Assembly (NCBI GenBank): GCA_036898135.1
Contig: CM072527.1
Coordinates: 30,381,555-30,445,554, forward strand
Direction: 5' to 3'
DNA length: 64,000 nt
Source of the DNA: Oncomelania hupensis
Lineage: Eukaryota > Mollusca > Gastropoda > Littorinimorpha > Pomatiopsidae
How positions within the stretch are numbered: the stretch's first letter is position 1; the number at the start of each line of letters is the position of its first letter. The notes under the pieces are model-generated. The model was not told where the DNA came from and did not search any database. It saw nothing but the letters and a program-made list of their open reading frames with translations. Below are positions 12,990-24,157 of this stretch, piece after piece. The position numbers and the translations under genes were made by a program.

Positions 12990-13327
12990 GTCTATGGCAA
13001 GATCAAGCGAACAAATCCAATTCAAGAGCCTTTCAATTTCTTGATCAGCTCACAATGATAGCAGCAGAGATATCTTCTTCACATAGTTTATTTCGGTTTG
13101 TTATCATTCTAGCACATCTCCGAAATTATAGACCTAGGAAGAATGGGACACATTGCAATACAAGTATAGGCATTACGAGAACTACGCTGGTAACACAACG
13201 GAAAAGCAGGCATGGCTCAGAATAGCAGACGCTCCGGTATGGTAATACCAATATGGCGGCTAGTTTCCTCACGAAATCGTCGGCCGGCGGGAGCTCTCCA
13301 GTTTATATATCTATAGCTCAGTGGTAA

Positions 13328-14345
13328 GTCATCAAAAGCCTGTATTACAAGGCTACCAGTGCAGTCCTCCACAACAGCGCCATCGGAAACTGGTTCAGAA
13401 CAACAATCGTTGTGCGTCAAGGATGCCTACTCTCTCCAACACTCTTCAGCATCTTCCTAAAGCGCATCATGTCAGATGCCCAGATCACGAAGGCATAGTC
13501 AGCATAGGGGGTAGAGCAATCTCTAACCTTCGTTTTGCGGATGACATTGATGTTATTGGCTGGAGAGGAACAAGAACTTGAACAGCTGGTAGACCTACAG
13601 AGGCTTAACACCACCTCCAAAGCCTATGGAATGTAAATAAGTGCAGAGAAGACCAAAATGATGACCAACAACACCAATGGCATCAACACGGACATCAAAG
13701 TCCAAGGCCAATCCCTCAACACAGTGCATAGCTTCAAATATTTAGGAGCCATTGTATCAGACAATGTGTCCCGACATGAAGTCCTTTCCAGGATCGCACA
13801 AGCTACTGCCCTGGCGAAGTTGAAGCCAATTTGGGAAAACAGGACCATCAGCCAACATTCCAAGGTAAGACTGCTGCGCTCCCTTGTCATCTCCATCTTC
13901 CTATACGCTTGCGAAACATGGACCCTCACAGCAGATCTCCAACGAAGAATACAAAGCATGGAGATGAGGTGCTACAAAAGACTTCTGGGCATTTCCTATA
14001 CCCAGCACATCAACGACGACGAAGTCTGACAGATAATCACACAAGCCATTGGACAACACGACGACCTGGTCACAGTGGTGAAAAAACGGAAACTCCGATG
14101 GTATGGCCACGTCACCAGATCATCAGGTCTTGCAAAGACCATCCTGCAATTAAGGCTCAGTGCAAGGAGGTAGAAGAAGAGGGAGACCAAAAAAGAGGTG
14201 GGAGAACAACATTCGAGAATGGACTGGTTTGACACTGAGCGAAACCATCAGGGTTGCTGAGGACAGGGAAAGATGGAGTACGCTGGTTAAACGATCATCT
14301 GCGGTGCCCATACGACCTCCGAGTTATGGGATAGGATAGGTAATT
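13328..14345 (+). pseudogene. LINE (RTE-like) 3' half: RT boxes B-E and C-terminal domain
   Basis: The plus strand encodes RT box C (NLRFADDID near 13530), then a thumb region (SFKYLGAIVSD near 13732). The C-terminal domain includes TLTADLQRRIQSMEMRC and KLRWYGHVTRSSG. It ends in a very short 3' end with a GGATAGGATAGG tail, typical of RTE-type elements. Stops (near 13635 and 14028) and frame changes show it is dead. The same family recurs at 54588-55268. The insertion is 5'-truncated at 13328. Confidence 0.85.
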
Positions 14346-14359
14346 ACCCACTGTAAAGA

Positions 14360-15181
14360 TTTGCACGGCTGACAGGTAGTCGAATTGACGGACCTCCTTT
14401 CCCCCCCCCTCCCCCACTCTCTTCTCACACACACACCCACACATTAAAAAAAAAAAAAAAAAAAAAAAAAAGACCCACCAAATTTATATGTCGTTTTTGG
14501 ACTATTTTGGACTTATCTCGCAACGATTTGCAACAACCTGGAGTTGGGTGCGTGTGTGGGTGTGTGTGTGTGTGTGTGTGTGGGTGTGTGTGTGTGTGCA
14601 AGTAGAAACGACGTTACAGTGACACACTCATGGAACTCCACATGGTTTCTTTTGACTTTTTTGGAAGGCTGCCCTATTTTGACGTCAAAATAGGGTTCCG
14701 TTAGAGTTACAGCTGTTTTAGGCTTAGTGTTAGGTTAAGGGTTAGGGTTAGAATTAGTGTTAGCCTTAGGGGGTTATGGTTAGGGTTATGTTCAAAAATT
14801 TGAAAATGTCAAAATAATGGCACGAAAATGAAAAGTGTGTCAAAATAATTCCTGTTTTTTTGACAATGTGTGTGTGTCTGTGTGTGTGTGGGTGTGTGTG
14901 TGCCTAGGTAGAAACGCCTTTATTCTGACATACACTTGAACCTCTATGTACTTTCTTTTGACGGACCCCGTTATTTTGACGTCAAAACAGTGTTCCGTTA
15001 GGGTTAGGGCATTGTTAGGCTTAAGGTTAGGTTAAGGATTAGGGTTTGGGTTAGAGTTAGGGTTAGGTTTAAAAAAATTGACAAATGTGTAAAAATGTCA
15101 AAGTAACGTATGTAGAGTTTCATGAAAGTCATCACAACGGCGTTTCTACACGTTGTGTGTGTGTGTGTGTGTGTGTGTGTT
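14360..15181. repeat. Duplicated block with telomere-like GTTAGG runs, (GT)n and a CRE palindrome
   Basis: Two diverged copies of a unit of about 330 bp (about 14538-14870 and 14871-15150). Each has a (GT)n tract, a GTAGAAACG segment, a TTTTGACGTCAAAA core, degenerate GTTAGGGTTAGG arrays and a closing AATGTCAAA block. Copy 1 contains a perfect 24-bp palindrome (14672-14695) centred on TGACGTCA. A poly-A run lies at 14441-14471. Confidence 0.8.
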
Positions 15182-15820
15182 TGTTATGTTTGATGCGCGC
15201 ACGATATTGAGACGCGCACGTACGATAGATCCGATCATTTTGTTTTGGAAAGCATGCAATAACAGAGTGTATTAACCTTTGATTTTATTTTGTATTGCTG
15301 CTAGAAGAAGCTTTGTATAATGTTTATAGTTTTCGTGGGTCGATATTGTTGAGAATTTTATGGAATTTATGGAATTATTTGTTTATTATCGATCGAAGCT
15401 TCCCGATATCACGAGTAAAAATGTGTCGATTCATCTAGGTTCGTAAACACGTATGTGATGTAGGATAGTGCACAGTTCCGGTGACGAGTTTAATTTTGAT
15501 TGGGTGTTACTGCGTCATGCTGGAATGCTCAAACGTTTTCTCGATTGCAGAGAGGCTATATATAAGTAACGCTCTGTCTGCTTGTTTGAGTGATTGAGAG
15601 TGATTTGTGATGATTTTTGATGATGATCTTTGAAGTGATTTTCCGAAAGCGATCTTGTATGCAGTTGTTGATGTTTGCTGAATAAAGTTGGAAAACCTTA
15701 TACGACGACTCATGCCTTTTTGCTGAGTGAACAGGCTGCGTGGATAAACGAAATCGAGTTACACTTATAAAGATTGAAGATGAATCAACCATTGATTTTT
15801 AAAAATAACTACGTGTAACA
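15182..15820 (+). mobile_element. Putative solo LTR, 639 bp, inside a (GT)n microsatellite
   Basis: The block starts TGTTATG and ends GTGTAACA, so it has the TG...CA ends of an LTR with a short terminal inverted repeat. It carries a TATA-like CTATATATAAG (near 15555) followed by AATAAA (near 15680), the layout of an LTR promoter and polyadenylation signal. (GT)n lies on both sides, so the target duplication is obscured. Its 3' part is homologous to 37443-37580. No internal region is present. Confidence 0.6.
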
Positions 15821-16150
15821 GTGTGTGTGTGTGTGTTTGTGAGTGCATGTCTCTTGATTGTCAGCTTTTTTGGTTGTGGGTGTGGGTGTGTGTGTGAGTG
15901 CATGTCTCTTGATAGTCGGCTTTTTTGTTTTGTTTGGTGATGTCATTTGTGTGCGGTTTGCTGATGCTTTGTGGTTTGTGAGTGAATTATGAATACCGTC
16001 CATTGTTTTTAGTTCCCGAGCTATTCACAGAGGTCGCGACCAATTGTGTTTTTAATTGTTATTGTCAATGTTTGTTGTTGTTCTTCTGTGTGTGACATTT
16101 GAGGCGATTAAAGAATCTTATGTCTTATTTGTTATGTCTATGTGTGTTTT
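15821..16150. repeat. (GT)n-rich stretch with short tandem duplication
   Basis: GTGAGTGCATGTCTCTTGAT and the bases after it (ending TCGGCTTTTTTG-like) occur twice, at about 15838 and 15896, separated by G/T-rich sequence. No gene seen. Confidence 0.6.
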
Positions 16151-16620
16151 AGGGGTGGGGGCTGTTCTGGAACTGTTCCAGTTAAACTCCCCTTCGTTTT
16201 TTATGAGTGTATGAGGGGTAGGGAAGGCTGTTCTAGACCTGTATCAGTATAACTCCCTTGGTGAAGGGCTTAGCGGTTAATAGTTAAGTTGGGGTTTAAC
16301 TCCCTGTAAGTTGATAGTTTTGTTTATAGGGACTGTTCTGAATCTGTAACAGGCTAACTCACCTTTTGTGTTTCGTGCATTGTGAGGAAGGGGCTGTTCT
16401 GGCACCCATAGAGAGTCAGTCCAGTTCATGACCTTGATCGTCCCTATGTAACCTTCATTCCCCGATTAACTCCTGGGAGTTGATTTGGAACCGAAGGGGA
16501 GGCCATTCTGGGCCATGAATAGAGTAACTTCCGTAGAGTTAATCTGGGTCAGGACTGAAATTACTCCCAGGAGTAAAACTGGTAATGGGTGCTGTTTTGG
16601 CACCTTACACCGGAAAGATA
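16150..16620. repeat. Degenerate tandem repeat with CTGTTCT...AACTCC motif
   Basis: The motif (G)GGCTGTTCTGGAACTGTTCC with a following AACTCCC is repeated about six times, with 65-110 bp spacing (near 16168, 16228, 16332, 16391, 16504 and 16588). The units are strongly diverged. The right edge runs into a fragment related to the MITE end at 19140-19207. Confidence 0.6.
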
Positions 16621-17067
16621 GGCCTATCACACTCGGAACTCAATATTTTTTTCTTGGAAATGCAAATGCCTTTCGCGGAAATCCGCGGAAAATTCTCCAC
16701 CCTGACCTTTACAGGGGAGCAGTCTATGTTGAAAAGTTAAATATTCACCCTATTTCACTTATCGTTTCAGTGTATCATTTACACCATTTGTGAGAGGAAA
16801 TCCAAAAGCCAAAATGCACAATCAAATCAAAAAACCCTTTGAAATGAAATAACACAAACACCAAATAAAATAAAACTAAAAGACTTGTTTTTGTGGTGTT
16901 AAAAAAAAATTGTTACAAACTGTCCTTCATCACGTGAGAAACTAAGAAAAGAAAACACTAGAAGGGCAAAGCCCATATGACTCACATGCTCCTCAGGGCC
17001 GGACCTAAGTTTTTCAGGGGTAGGGGCCCAAATATATTTTAGGGTGCTAGTGAAGACGCGAAGCGCC

Positions 17068-17798
17068 CAGAGCTGCCAACTGCTATTGTTGGTCGGGAGT
17101 AACAAAAAGGCAACTTGGGAGTAGCAAAATGGCGTTTGGGAGTAGCATTTCAACAAAATGTTAACCCTGAACAAGGTCATCCGCTTATTTACTTTTGCAC
17201 TTTAATACAATAACACACACACAGTGACACACCAACCACCCAACTGGCAAAATAGTGTTTGGATTATGGATACAGCATGCATTCCACCATGGCTTATTTT
17301 AATGTCCATGTAGCAAATGCTACAAAACACGTGCTGGGCACTGACTTTTGAAGAAGTGATGCACAGATGTGTTTCACTGTATTTCGTTCGGTATTTCTGA
17401 CAAGCATGACGCATTTTGGACTTGGGCGGTTCATTCGTTGTACTCGCTCCAGCAGGTCGCTTCGACATGTTGAAATGAAAATGGTAAAAATCTGCACACT
17501 CTGACACGGTCTAAAACCATGAAGAACTAAGATGGCGGTTAAGCGTTTCCGGTAATTTTGTACTGCGCTTTCCGATTGGCTAACACAGACGCAGTGTGCG
17601 TGCGTGCGGCAGATACAAAACGGTCACACGGCGACTTGCTGTTGCTGTGCGAGTTTTACACAGCCACTTTCTTGTCAAAAAGTGGTACGCTAGACAAAAT
17701 TTGACCGGGCGTAGCAAATCGAGACCGGGCGTAACAGCGTAGCCAAGTCAATTCTAGCGTTGCAAACTACGCCCAAAGCGTAGCACTTGGCAGCTCTG
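17068..17798 (-). mobile_element. Nested TIR element, 731 bp, 6-bp TSD
   Basis: The ends are inverted repeats beginning CAGAGCTGCCAA, flanked by the direct repeat AGCGCC (17062-17067, 17799-17804). The interior has a coding fragment of a transposase zinc finger (17274-17468, minus). The right end is followed by an extra copy of AGCTCTGAGCGCC, so a small rearrangement occurred there. Confidence 0.75.
17274..17468 (-). pseudogene. N-terminal zinc-finger fragment of a hAT-type transposase
   Basis: The ORF begins MSKRPAGASTTNEPPKSKMR and contains a CxxC pair (FCSICYMDIKISHGG). This is the pattern of the BED/TTF-like finger at the start of many invertebrate hAT proteins, where CxxC...HGG precedes an HxxxxxH. 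The following His pair is lost and the frame runs into non-coding sequence. It is the remnant left after internal deletion of the nested element. Family recognition is by motif only. Confidence 0.55.
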
Positions 17799-18554
17799 AG
17801 CGCCAGCTCTGAGCGCCGAGCCGACGACGCAAAGCGCCTAGTTTGCTAGGGGGGTCCGGGGGCATGCTCCCCCGGAAATTTTTTTGAAAAGGGAGAAAAA
17901 ATGGTGCAATCTGGTGCAATCTGAGCATGTTAATTGCAAAATTTTGGTGCTATAGTTTGCCACTGATTTTGTGTTTTCGTTTGTTTCTGCAGAGAGACTC
18001 TCGTTTCTGTATCACTTGTTTTTATTTATGTGTGTGTTTCTGTGTGGTTTTCTTTTTCTTTTTTTTTTTTTAAATATTTTTCCCCCATTTCTTTTCTTTT
18101 TTTCTTTTTCAAAAAAGGGTAGGGGCCCGGGCCCCTCGGGCCTCTAGGGCAGGTCCGGCCCTGCTCCTTATTAAACTCGCACTATTTAACATGAAAATTA
18201 GTGCCAAGAAAAAAAAATCAAATGGTGACATTAAAATGCAAAGTAATACTGACTTTGATTTTTCTATGCCTTGATCTTGAGATGACATTGACCTCTGGCT
18301 CCAAATACATTCATACTATCAAATAAAGTACAGCAAAAGGTGTATTATGCCAAACAAAAAAAAGAGTAGTGACCTTGTGATGACCTTCAGTGATATTGAC
18401 CTTGTCCCTCAAGGGATCTATCATGCATGTTTGATCAAATAACCCAATGTTGTAGCATACTATGGGTTAAATAAACAGCCTCTGTACGACGCTAGTTAAA
18501 TATTTTTTGCAAGACCTAAAATGACCTTGACCTTCAAGATCAACGCAAAAACTG

Positions 18555-18556
<2 letters not shown>

Positions 18557-18591
<35 letters not shown>
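18557..18591. repeat. (AT)n microsatellite
   Basis: A run of TATATA repeats inside repeat family C. Confidence 0.95.
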
Positions 18592-18592
<1 letters not shown>

Positions 18593-18840
18593 ATCAATCT
18601 ACCATCTCTAAATACAAGTTTGGACTTAATATCTCTCATAAATTAGGGTCAAGGCCTTGCCCTTGGAGTGATGTTGACCAAATTTGTATAGTATGCTCGT
18701 CTCTATGATATCCATCATGCATCAAAGAATCTAAGTTCAATATTATAAACCTAAAAAAAAAGTGACATTTGTGACAAATTATTATTTTTTAAACTAACAT
18801 TTGATGACCCTGTGACCTTGACCTTGAAGTGAAGTAATTC

Positions 18841-19207
18841 CAGGGTGGAGAACAACTGAATCAAGAAATCTCTGAAATCCGGCCGGGGCCCAGGGGCCAC
18901 CTTAGGCCCCGGTGGGATCCAGGGGCTAAGCCCCGGTAGGGGGCGCTCCCTGGAAGAAAATGAATGTATGCAATTTTGAAAGTAATTTAGGGCCTCTCCT
19001 GAAAGCAAAAAGCACAAAGTAAACATGAATAAAAACAACCCACCCCCCCCCCCAAAAAAAAAAAAAAAAAAAAAAAAAGAATGTTTTATGCACAGGCCTT
19101 TCAAACAAGTTAAGAATCTTGATTTGTAGGCCTAAATCTCAGAACTCAATATTTTTTCTCGGAAATGCAAATGCCTTCCGCGGATCCGAGGAAAATTCTC
19201 CACCCTG
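18841..19207. mobile_element. MITE, 367 bp, 6-bp TSD
   Basis: The termini are inverted repeats CAGGGTGGAGAA. The direct repeat TAATTC flanks it (18835-18840, 19208-19213). The other family-C copy lacks it at the matching place (near 23000, GAAGTGAAGTGTTTCATTCAC). It has a GC-rich block with GGGGCC palindromes (18885-18950), an A-run, and a right arm ending TTCCGCGGATCC...; a similar arm occurs at about 16640-16705. Confidence 0.8.
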
Positions 19208-19450
19208 TAATTCATTCACCGGTAATTTTCAAGTGCTAATGGTTGTACACCATCTTACCCAGTTTGGTTGTGATAGTTGAAATAGGCTCTGAGTAATTAG
19301 CCACTTTAAAGTTTCTCGACGTATATTTGTTTCAATATCTTTTTGAGATTATTTAAGACTCATTTTGCACAAATCTAAATTTTTTTTTTGGTTTGTTGTT
19401 GTTGTTTGTGGACAAGTACATAGACTCGCATTGTTATGCATGCGGGTCAA

Positions 19451-22205
19451 TAATATGGAGACCAGTAAATGTATTCGAGCAGTCAGGTCTTTTATTCCTA
19501 TGTTGTTCAGTTGTACATTGGCTATTCAAATAAAATACAGTTATGTGGACATTACATATTCATTCTTAAATTTCAGCTCATAATGTTATGCATTTCAACT
19601 GAAGCTGACTTCCACAATTACACACATTGCAAGAGAGATACATTTGTGATAGAAACTAGTTCTTGCAGCCAACTTCTTCTCCTCTTCTGTTACTGCTGAC
19701 ATTGATAAAAGTTATATACAGTAATTCAAAGAATGATTCTTTACTTGCTCTTTCAATTACACAAACAAAACACTGATAATTTAAAACACAAACTCACGCA
19801 TACACACAAACTGCTCGGCAACACCAAGCGTACAAAACACGCAAACATTTGATTAAACAAAATGTACACACACAATCCTTGGCAACAATTTCATTAGAAA
19901 TTAAAAAAAAACTTTTATTTTTATTTTTAACAAACAACAAAATCATTCAGTTTTACCACTGAAAAAGAGTCAGTTACACAAAATAAAAGAACACCGTGGT
20001 CACATATATATATACACTTTAAATGTACACACAAAGTTGCATTCTTCCATAAAATAAACTTCTCACTTTAATATAAAATCTATAGAAATTAATTCTTGTC
20101 AATAATGAATCTCTTAGTAACATGTTGACATACCTTGAAAACCCTGCATGTTATTACTACTCGACCAGAAAACGGCAACGACACAGTAATAAAATACAGA
20201 ATTTAACTTTTATTGTCTAGAAGCAGCTGAGGTCTACCGGATTTTATTTGCCAACTCAAACAGTTGCTCAGGGTTTTTAGCCATGACCACCTATTCCACT
20301 TTCACCACAACTGGATGAGATGTGGAGATAACAGCAAATTATATTTCTTAATGCATCGCACACTTTTGTAAGTTCCACTGGTACTTTAAGACTGAACCTG
20401 GCTTGGATCCAAGCTACAGAAACGCTGCATGTTGGCGCATGTGCCTTGAATCAGGCAGTTAAAGGGGCTAAATCAATAAAGAATTGTAAATGATGTGACT
20501 AGTACCTCGAAATGATGAAATAGTCACAGGGCAGGCAGTATAGTATCCGGTCAACGCTTTCACATATTGTGGACCGTATTTTGCAAATGCTGCATTCCTG
20601 GACATTAAAATGTCTTAGCTATCGACAAACAAGCTATGGTTGAACCGGTACTGCCAACAAATGACGCAAACATTCTGTCTTACACAGTGGAAGAAGCACA
20701 CTGTCAAACACACATCCTTCTGTGTGATAATCATCAGAAACAAGGTATGGTACAAACTGACTGCGATTGTTGAATGGTGATGGAAGCACATGGGCAGCTG
20801 GACGAATGTGTCAGATTCTGGACACTGGTTGAGATCTGCCAGGCTAGACTCCTGCCACCCAAGGTGTGCACTCGCTGCAAATTTGCATAACATGCAACGC
20901 TACGAACCACCGAGACCTCCATACCCATCCCCCTCCTCTCCCTCTCAAACCAAACCCCTTGCATCCCACTCTGCCCCTGACAAAAGTGAACATATCACAA
21001 ACATATTTATCAAAGTTATGACATCATTTACTGACCATAACACCATCCCTAACATGATTTTATCTACACTAGTTGACTTCTCTGCCTTTCAGAACAATGC
21101 CAAAGAAATTCACTTTTGGCAGATTGATTTGATGTTGATGTTAATTCAGATGAAAACAACTGTGTTTCAGTAGATCTGAGATCTTATCCTAACTAGAATA
21201 GCAAAGCCCATATGACTCACATGCTCCTTATCCCTTTGCCAATCGCAAGGCCAGTTCAGTCTCGTGAGCTCAGTGCCTTTGTTTCCTCGCAAGGCCCGGT
21301 CAGTCCCGAGAACTAGTCTACAGAGTCGTAACTTTCTAGTAACGGTGAACCACAATGCATTTCTTTAAAATTTCTACAGGAAAACTTCAGTTAACGGTTT
21401 ATGTTTTTGACAGATCTCCACAGTGGTACAGGGGATAGACTTTTCATGTTAATTTTTTTAAAAATCAAAGTTTTGGGCCCAAATTTTGGTGTCACAAAGA
21501 TGTAGGAGGAAGATATGGTGTTTGATTATCAGTGAAAGCAACAATGACTTTATGGGCTTTACACTAGAAGAAATAGCGAAAGGATAGTAGTCTGATGTTG
21601 ACTTGGATTTAGCAGTAACCCCAAATCGCTTTGATTTTGACAATCAGTAGAACTCACAGAACTGCCTGACCGACCATCCGTCTGTTAGTTCTTGGAGTTC
21701 AGTAGAGAGCAATTCAGATCAGGAGTTGCCAACGTTACTGGTCCCAGCAAAAGAAAGAAGAAAAGACAAACGAAGAAGACAGGTCAAAAGTAACAGACAG
21801 TAGAAACAAACTGTTCAATGTTAGCAACATTGGTGTCTTCTTTACCCATTCGGATGTTGACCTAGTTTCTTCAAGTACATTTTTATGACAGCTTCTTCCT
21901 CAATGTTTTTCTTCCATTTTAGTAATTTTATTTCCTTTAAGATCAGCATACATTGTGCGTTTATTAACAGCTTGTTCTGTGAACTCCGTGCTGAACAATA
22001 GCTCTAAAATAGAGAAGTTCTGATTTATGTGAAAACATGAAACTGTCGTCATTGTATTTTGTGTGTGCATATTCTGTACCAACCTTACACCTTTTAAACA
22101 CAATGTGTGAAAATTCAACATTTGAAGGTATTTTTCAGGTGTAAATCCTCATTTTATATTTGAACTGTTTCATTTCTGAGCGTGGTGTAAACATTTTGCG
22201 GAGTT
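19451..22205. other. Intergenic AT-rich region downstream of PRPF38B, no gene recognised
   Basis: Several ORFs of 70-130 codons exist but none shows domain motifs, and their composition fits non-coding DNA. About 21197-21230 is a left-end fragment of repeat family C that preserves an empty insertion site. A short acidic-then-basic stretch near 21700-21800 (plus) could be a decayed coding scrap. Nothing else is supported. Confidence 0.5.
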
Positions 22206-22383
22206 CCCCTGCGTTGAGAATTGAATAAGGGTCACGCAACTCAAAGGCTGCGGTTTAGGATTGAGATAAAAATAGACTGTCTGACCACTCCCATGCCCCT
22301 CAGTTCCCCCTTTACTTCTGGCTGTAACTTGCATTTCAGGCAGCGTAGGCCATTCTATCAGACTTCTTTCAACACCATCCCAA
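22206..22383 (+). repeat. Dispersed repeat D, copy 1
   Basis: About 178 bp homologous, in opposite orientation, to 53058-53225. The shared core reads GGTTTAGGATTGAGATAAAA and continues through GTCTGACCACTCCCATGCCC. It abuts repeat family C. Confidence 0.7.
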
Positions 22384-23305
22384 TGCAAAGCAATACCGAC
22401 TTTGATCTTTCTGTGCTCGTGACCTTGAAATGACCTTGACCTCTGGCTCCAAATACACTCATGTAATACTCATGCACTATCAAATAAAGTACAGCAAAAG
22501 TTGTATTATGCAAAAAAAACAAACCAAAAAAACCCTTGATGGTCTTGGGATGACCTTGACCTTCGCATGATCTCTCATTCATGTCTGATCAAATAACCCA
22601 ATGTTGTTGCATACTATGGGTTAAATAAACAGCCATTTCACGGTACGATTACCTATTCTTTGTATGTTTTTGCAAGGCCTAAAATGACCTTGACCTTCAA
22701 TATCAATGCAAAAATGGAACATATCGGAAAGCTCAATCTATCGTCTCTACATACAACAAATTTGGACTTAATATCTCTCATAGTTTAGGGTCAAGGTCAC
22801 TTCAAAATACCTATACAATTCAACGTTCGGCAGCTTTAGTGACCTTGACCTTGGAATGAGGTTGACCAACATTTACAAAGTATGTGTGTCTCATTGAAAT
22901 CTATTATGCATCAAAGAATCATAAGTTCAATATTAATAGCCTAGAACAAAAGTGAAATTTTGACTAACATTTGATTTTTCTGTGACCTTGAAGTGAAGTG
23001 TTTCATTCACTGATCATTTTCGAGGTCTCCTGGGTATACACCATCTTACCAAGTTTGGTTGTGATAGTTGAAATAGGCTCTGAGTATTTTGCCACTTTAA
23101 ACATTTTGCACAAACGGCAGATGGACAGACGGACGGACAGATTTTTTTTTTCTTCGGTATCATTTTTGGACAATTTAGGACTCATCTCACAAAGATTTGC
23201 AAATATCGAGAAATTTGTTGTTATTTTTTTTTTGGGCGGGGGGTGGGGGGTGGGGTGGGGGAGTGGTGAGTACAAAGACTCACATTGGTATGCATGCGAG
23301 TCAAA
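22384..23305 (+). repeat. Repeat family C, copy 2
   Basis: Homologous to the pieces of copy 1 within 16960-19450. It contains about six TGACCTTGA motifs (TCAAGGTCA on the other strand), for example near 22428, 22550, 22685, 22790, 22842 and 22981. A G-rich tract at about 23234-23266 has four or more G-runs and could form a quadruplex. It lies just downstream of the PRPF38B stop. Confidence 0.75.
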
Positions 23306-23598
23306 AATTCCTTCAATTATATAGGTTCTCCCCACTTTTCAAAGGATGGTATTTCAAAGATAAAAAATACCCTAATCATATTAAACAGTCACGTAGTCCT
23401 AGGACTAAAAGAGAAAACATCATCAGTTCATCTTCTGATCAGCAGAAACAGAGTTTACAATTTAGATGTTTGTGCGTAATTTTGATGGTAAAGGATATAT
23501 CAGAAAACACAATGAACAAGTCCTTGGTGATGGTGTTGAAATGAAACTACAGGTCTTGTCTGTAACACATAGGCAGCAATGCACAACGCTGGCCGTCA

Positions 23599-24157
23599 TT
23601 ATCTCCTCTCCCTGCTGCGCTCCTCATTTTTGTGCTTGTGAGAGGACTTGTGCCCATCCCTGTGCTTGTCTTTATCTTTGTGACTGTGTTTGTCTTTATC
23701 TTTGTGACTGTGCTTGTGACTGGACGAACGCTCTCTGCTCCTGGAACGTCGTTCCTTCCTATCCTTGTCCTTCTTGCGCTCTTTGACGTCCCCTCCAGAC
23801 CCATGCTGCTGCTTCTGACGTTCGCGTTCGCGAGCCAGATCTCGTTCAAAGCTGGTGGCGCGAGGAGGAGAGCGCTCTCGCCTAGGTAGAGGGCTGCGTG
23901 AACGCCGAGAAGCAGGCGCGCGATTGGGGGAGCGTCGGTAACGAGGAACGGGGGATGGTCGGCGAGGAATGGGACTGCGACCTCGGCTTCCGCCATCTCT
24001 GCTGTAGACGTCTCTGCTGAAGCTCTCCCGCCCATCTCTGCTGCTTTTATCGCGGCTGCCACCTTGTCCGTTGTCCTCACGGTAGTTATTGCCTCGGGAG
24101 TCTGGGTCCCGGCTGCCACGGTAGTCATCCCGGCGTGGGATATCCACTCGGTCATCT
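23599..24157 (-). CDS. PRPF38B: PRPF38B coding exon 6 (RS-rich C-terminus and stop)
   Basis: The acceptor is CAG (24158-24160, minus). The exon starts RDDRVDIPRRDDYRGSRDP, then SR/RS repeats (RRSRSPLPRRERSPPR) and His-Lys-Asp repeats, and ends ERSRERR with TAA at 23601-23599. RS domains of this kind mediate spliceosomal protein contacts and are phosphorylated. A 3' UTR extends left but no clear polyadenylation signal was chosen. Confidence 0.92.

Larger units (their letters stand above)
16994..18163 (-). mobile_element. hAT-like element, 1170 bp, 5-bp TSD, carrying a nested element
   Basis: The TIRs begin CAGGGCCGGACCT. The 5-bp direct repeat CTCCT flanks the ends (16989-16993, 18164-18168). 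The unoccupied site survives at about 21208-21230 (CACATGCTCCTTAT) in another family-C copy, which confirms the duplication. Near the right end it shares a GC-rich palindrome (GGGGGCATGCTCCCCC near 17863) and a GGCGCTTTGCG-like block with the element at 10513-12032. A second TIR element (17068-17798) is inserted inside. Confidence 0.85.
16960..19450 (+). repeat. Repeat family C, copy 1, interrupted by two TIR elements
   Basis: Segments 16960-16993, 18164-18840 and 19208-19450 are homologous to a second copy at 22384-23305 (with its left part at about 21197-21230). The family ends in a TATGCATGCGRGTCAA motif. It is rich in TGACCTTGACCTT motifs. Two insertions break this copy: 16994-18163 and 18841-19207. 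No ORF. Confidence 0.7.

Noticed and set aside
14700..15075. True telomere or chromosome end
   Set aside because: The GTTAGG runs are short, degenerate and internal, with ordinary sequence on both sides.
18926..19108. Short minus ORFs with poly-Phe and poly-Gly
   Set aside because: They are translations of an A/C homopolymer run within the MITE.
20790..21173. 127-codon plus ORF in the intergenic region
   Set aside because: No domain or motif, composition of random DNA, no splice context and an overlapping minus ORF of similar length.
23547..24155. 202-codon minus ORF overlapping the PRPF38B RS exon
   Set aside because: It is a shifted frame of the RS-rich exon; the frame with SR repeats and correct splice phase is the real one.
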